Shown: positions 63,424-64,000 of the stretch, piece after piece
How the letters are laid out: every line of letters begins with the position of its first letter
Position numbering within the stretch: the first letter of the stretch is position 1
Assembly (NCBI GenBank): GCA_000023185.1
Contig: CP001622.1
Location: 2,232,001 to 2,296,000 of the forward strand
DNA length: 64,000 nucleotides
DNA from: Rhizobium leguminosarum bv. trifolii WSM1325
Lineage (GTDB): Bacteria; Pseudomonadota; Alphaproteobacteria; Rhizobiales; Rhizobiaceae
Direction: 5' to 3'
Notes under the pieces: generated by a model
The model's database searches: none
The model's input: the letters and a program-made list of their open reading frames with translations, nothing else
What the model was told of the DNA's origin: nothing
Program-made: the position numbers and the translations under genes

Positions 63424-64000
63424 ATGTCCCAGGTGCGTTTGGATCAGGTCACCAAATCCTTTGGTAGCGTTGAGGTCATTCCTCCGCTCGATTTGGCAAT
63501 TGCCGACAAGGAATTCGTGGTTCTTGTCGGGCCTTCCGGCTGCGGGAAGACAACCACCCTGCGGATGATCGCGGGGCTGGAACAGACGACATCAGGGGAA
63601 ATACGTATTGGCGAGCGGGACGTTACTGCGCTGCGCCCGGGTCTGCGCAATTGCTCGATGGTGTTTCAGAATTACGCGCTCTATCCGCATATGACAGTCG
63701 CCGAAAACATCGGCTACGGCATGAAGGTGCGCGGAACGCCGAAGCAGGACATCGATGCCGCCGTTGCAAATGCGGCGCGCATTCTCAATCTCGGTGCCTA
63801 TTTGAAACGCAAGCCGAACGCGCTCTCAGGTGGCCAACGCCAACGCGTGGCGATCGGCCGGGCGATCGTTCGCCAGCCGGATGTGTTCCTGTTCGACGAA
63901 CCTTTGTCCAACCTCGACGCTAAATTGCGCATTGAAATGCGAACAGAAATCAAGCTCTTACACCGCAGGCTCAAAACCACGATCGTGTACGTTACACATG
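63424..64000 (+). CDS. ABC sugar importer ATPase, MalK/UgpC type (cut off by window end)
   Basis: The first 192 residues of a MalK-type ATPase, from ATG 63424 with AAAAGG upstream. Walker A is GPSGCGKTT near residue 37, the Q-loop is in [13 protein letters not shown], the signature is [15 protein letters not shown], Walker B is [12 protein letters not shown], and the H-loop begins at the very end (VYVTH). The C-terminal regulatory domain lies beyond the window. It powers the importer encoded from 59808 and is separated from the binding-protein gene by a hairpin and a RIME-like repeat. Confidence 0.93.
   Translation, partial: MSQVRLDQVTKSFGSVEVIPPLDLAIADKEFVVLVGPSGCGKTTTLRMIAGLEQTTSGEIRIGERDVTALRPGLRNCSMVFQNYALYPHMTVAENIGYGMKVRGTPKQDIDAAVANAARILNLGAYLKRKPNALSGGQRQRVAIGRAIVRQPDVFLFDEPLSNLDAKLRIEMRTEIKLLHRRLKTTIVYVTH

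Overview
The window looks like a chromosomal segment of a fast-growing Rhizobium (R. leguminosarum / R. etli type). This rests on high GC with strong third-position GC bias, alphaproteobacterial gene content (class I and class II fumarases, LtrA, DUF2059, SorC/ABC sugar loci, a KaiC-like ATPase) and several families of rhizobial intergenic mosaic or palindromic repeats, including a RIME-like copy near each end. No rRNA, tRNA or CRISPR array was seen.

Layout. 0.1-6.1 kb: TadG-like VWA protein, glutathione reductase, a 22-bp tandem repeat, a small hypothetical, acylphosphatase, DUF2059 protein, rpiA and gph. 6.2-7.7 kb: a complete IS481-type element inserted into one arm of a long palindrome. 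7.8-16 kb: L,D-transpeptidase, fumC, a VCBS-like protein, class I fumarase and a GGDEF protein. 16-21 kb: PPOX-type flavoprotein, alpha/beta hydrolase with a divergent MarR regulator and tandem operator, LtrA, DUF971 protein and moaA. 21-25 kb: methyltransferase divergent from an iron-type ABC importer, with a RirA-like box between them. 25-34 kb: a polyol/sugar locus (SorC regulator, FGGY kinase, two-part transketolase, divergent ribose-type ABC importer, SDR) carrying three copies of a probable SorC operator. 34-39.6 kb: SDRs, an FMN riboswitch with ribB, an EamA transporter, mobA and mobB. 39.5-43 kb: a hybrid histidine kinase overlapping a KaiC-like double ATPase. 43-53.5 kb: oxidative and stress genes (LysR with cupin and aldo-keto reductase, GST, Ohr, a two-component system, a Tat-exported hydrolase, DipZ, a secreted hydrolase). 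53.9-64 kb: a DeoR-headed operon (deoC, tandem-domain aldehyde dehydrogenase, RbsD/FucU mutarotase, ribokinase, MalFGK-type importer), cut off inside the ATPase gene by the window end.

How the genes work together. The last operon fits uptake and breakdown of 2-deoxyribose: import, anomer conversion, phosphorylation, DeoC cleavage to glyceraldehyde-3-phosphate and acetaldehyde, then oxidation of acetaldehyde. The SorC locus fits import, oxidation, phosphorylation and transketolase cleavage of a pentose or polyol. The least described parts are the KaiC-like/hybrid-kinase pair with its degenerate N-terminal receiver, the SorC-linked transketolase locus, and a divergent promoter with 10-bp tandem repeats next to an OmpR-type regulator. 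Gene starts were chosen from visible Shine-Dalgarno sequences, family lengths and operon overlaps; all functional calls are from reading the sequence, with no database search.
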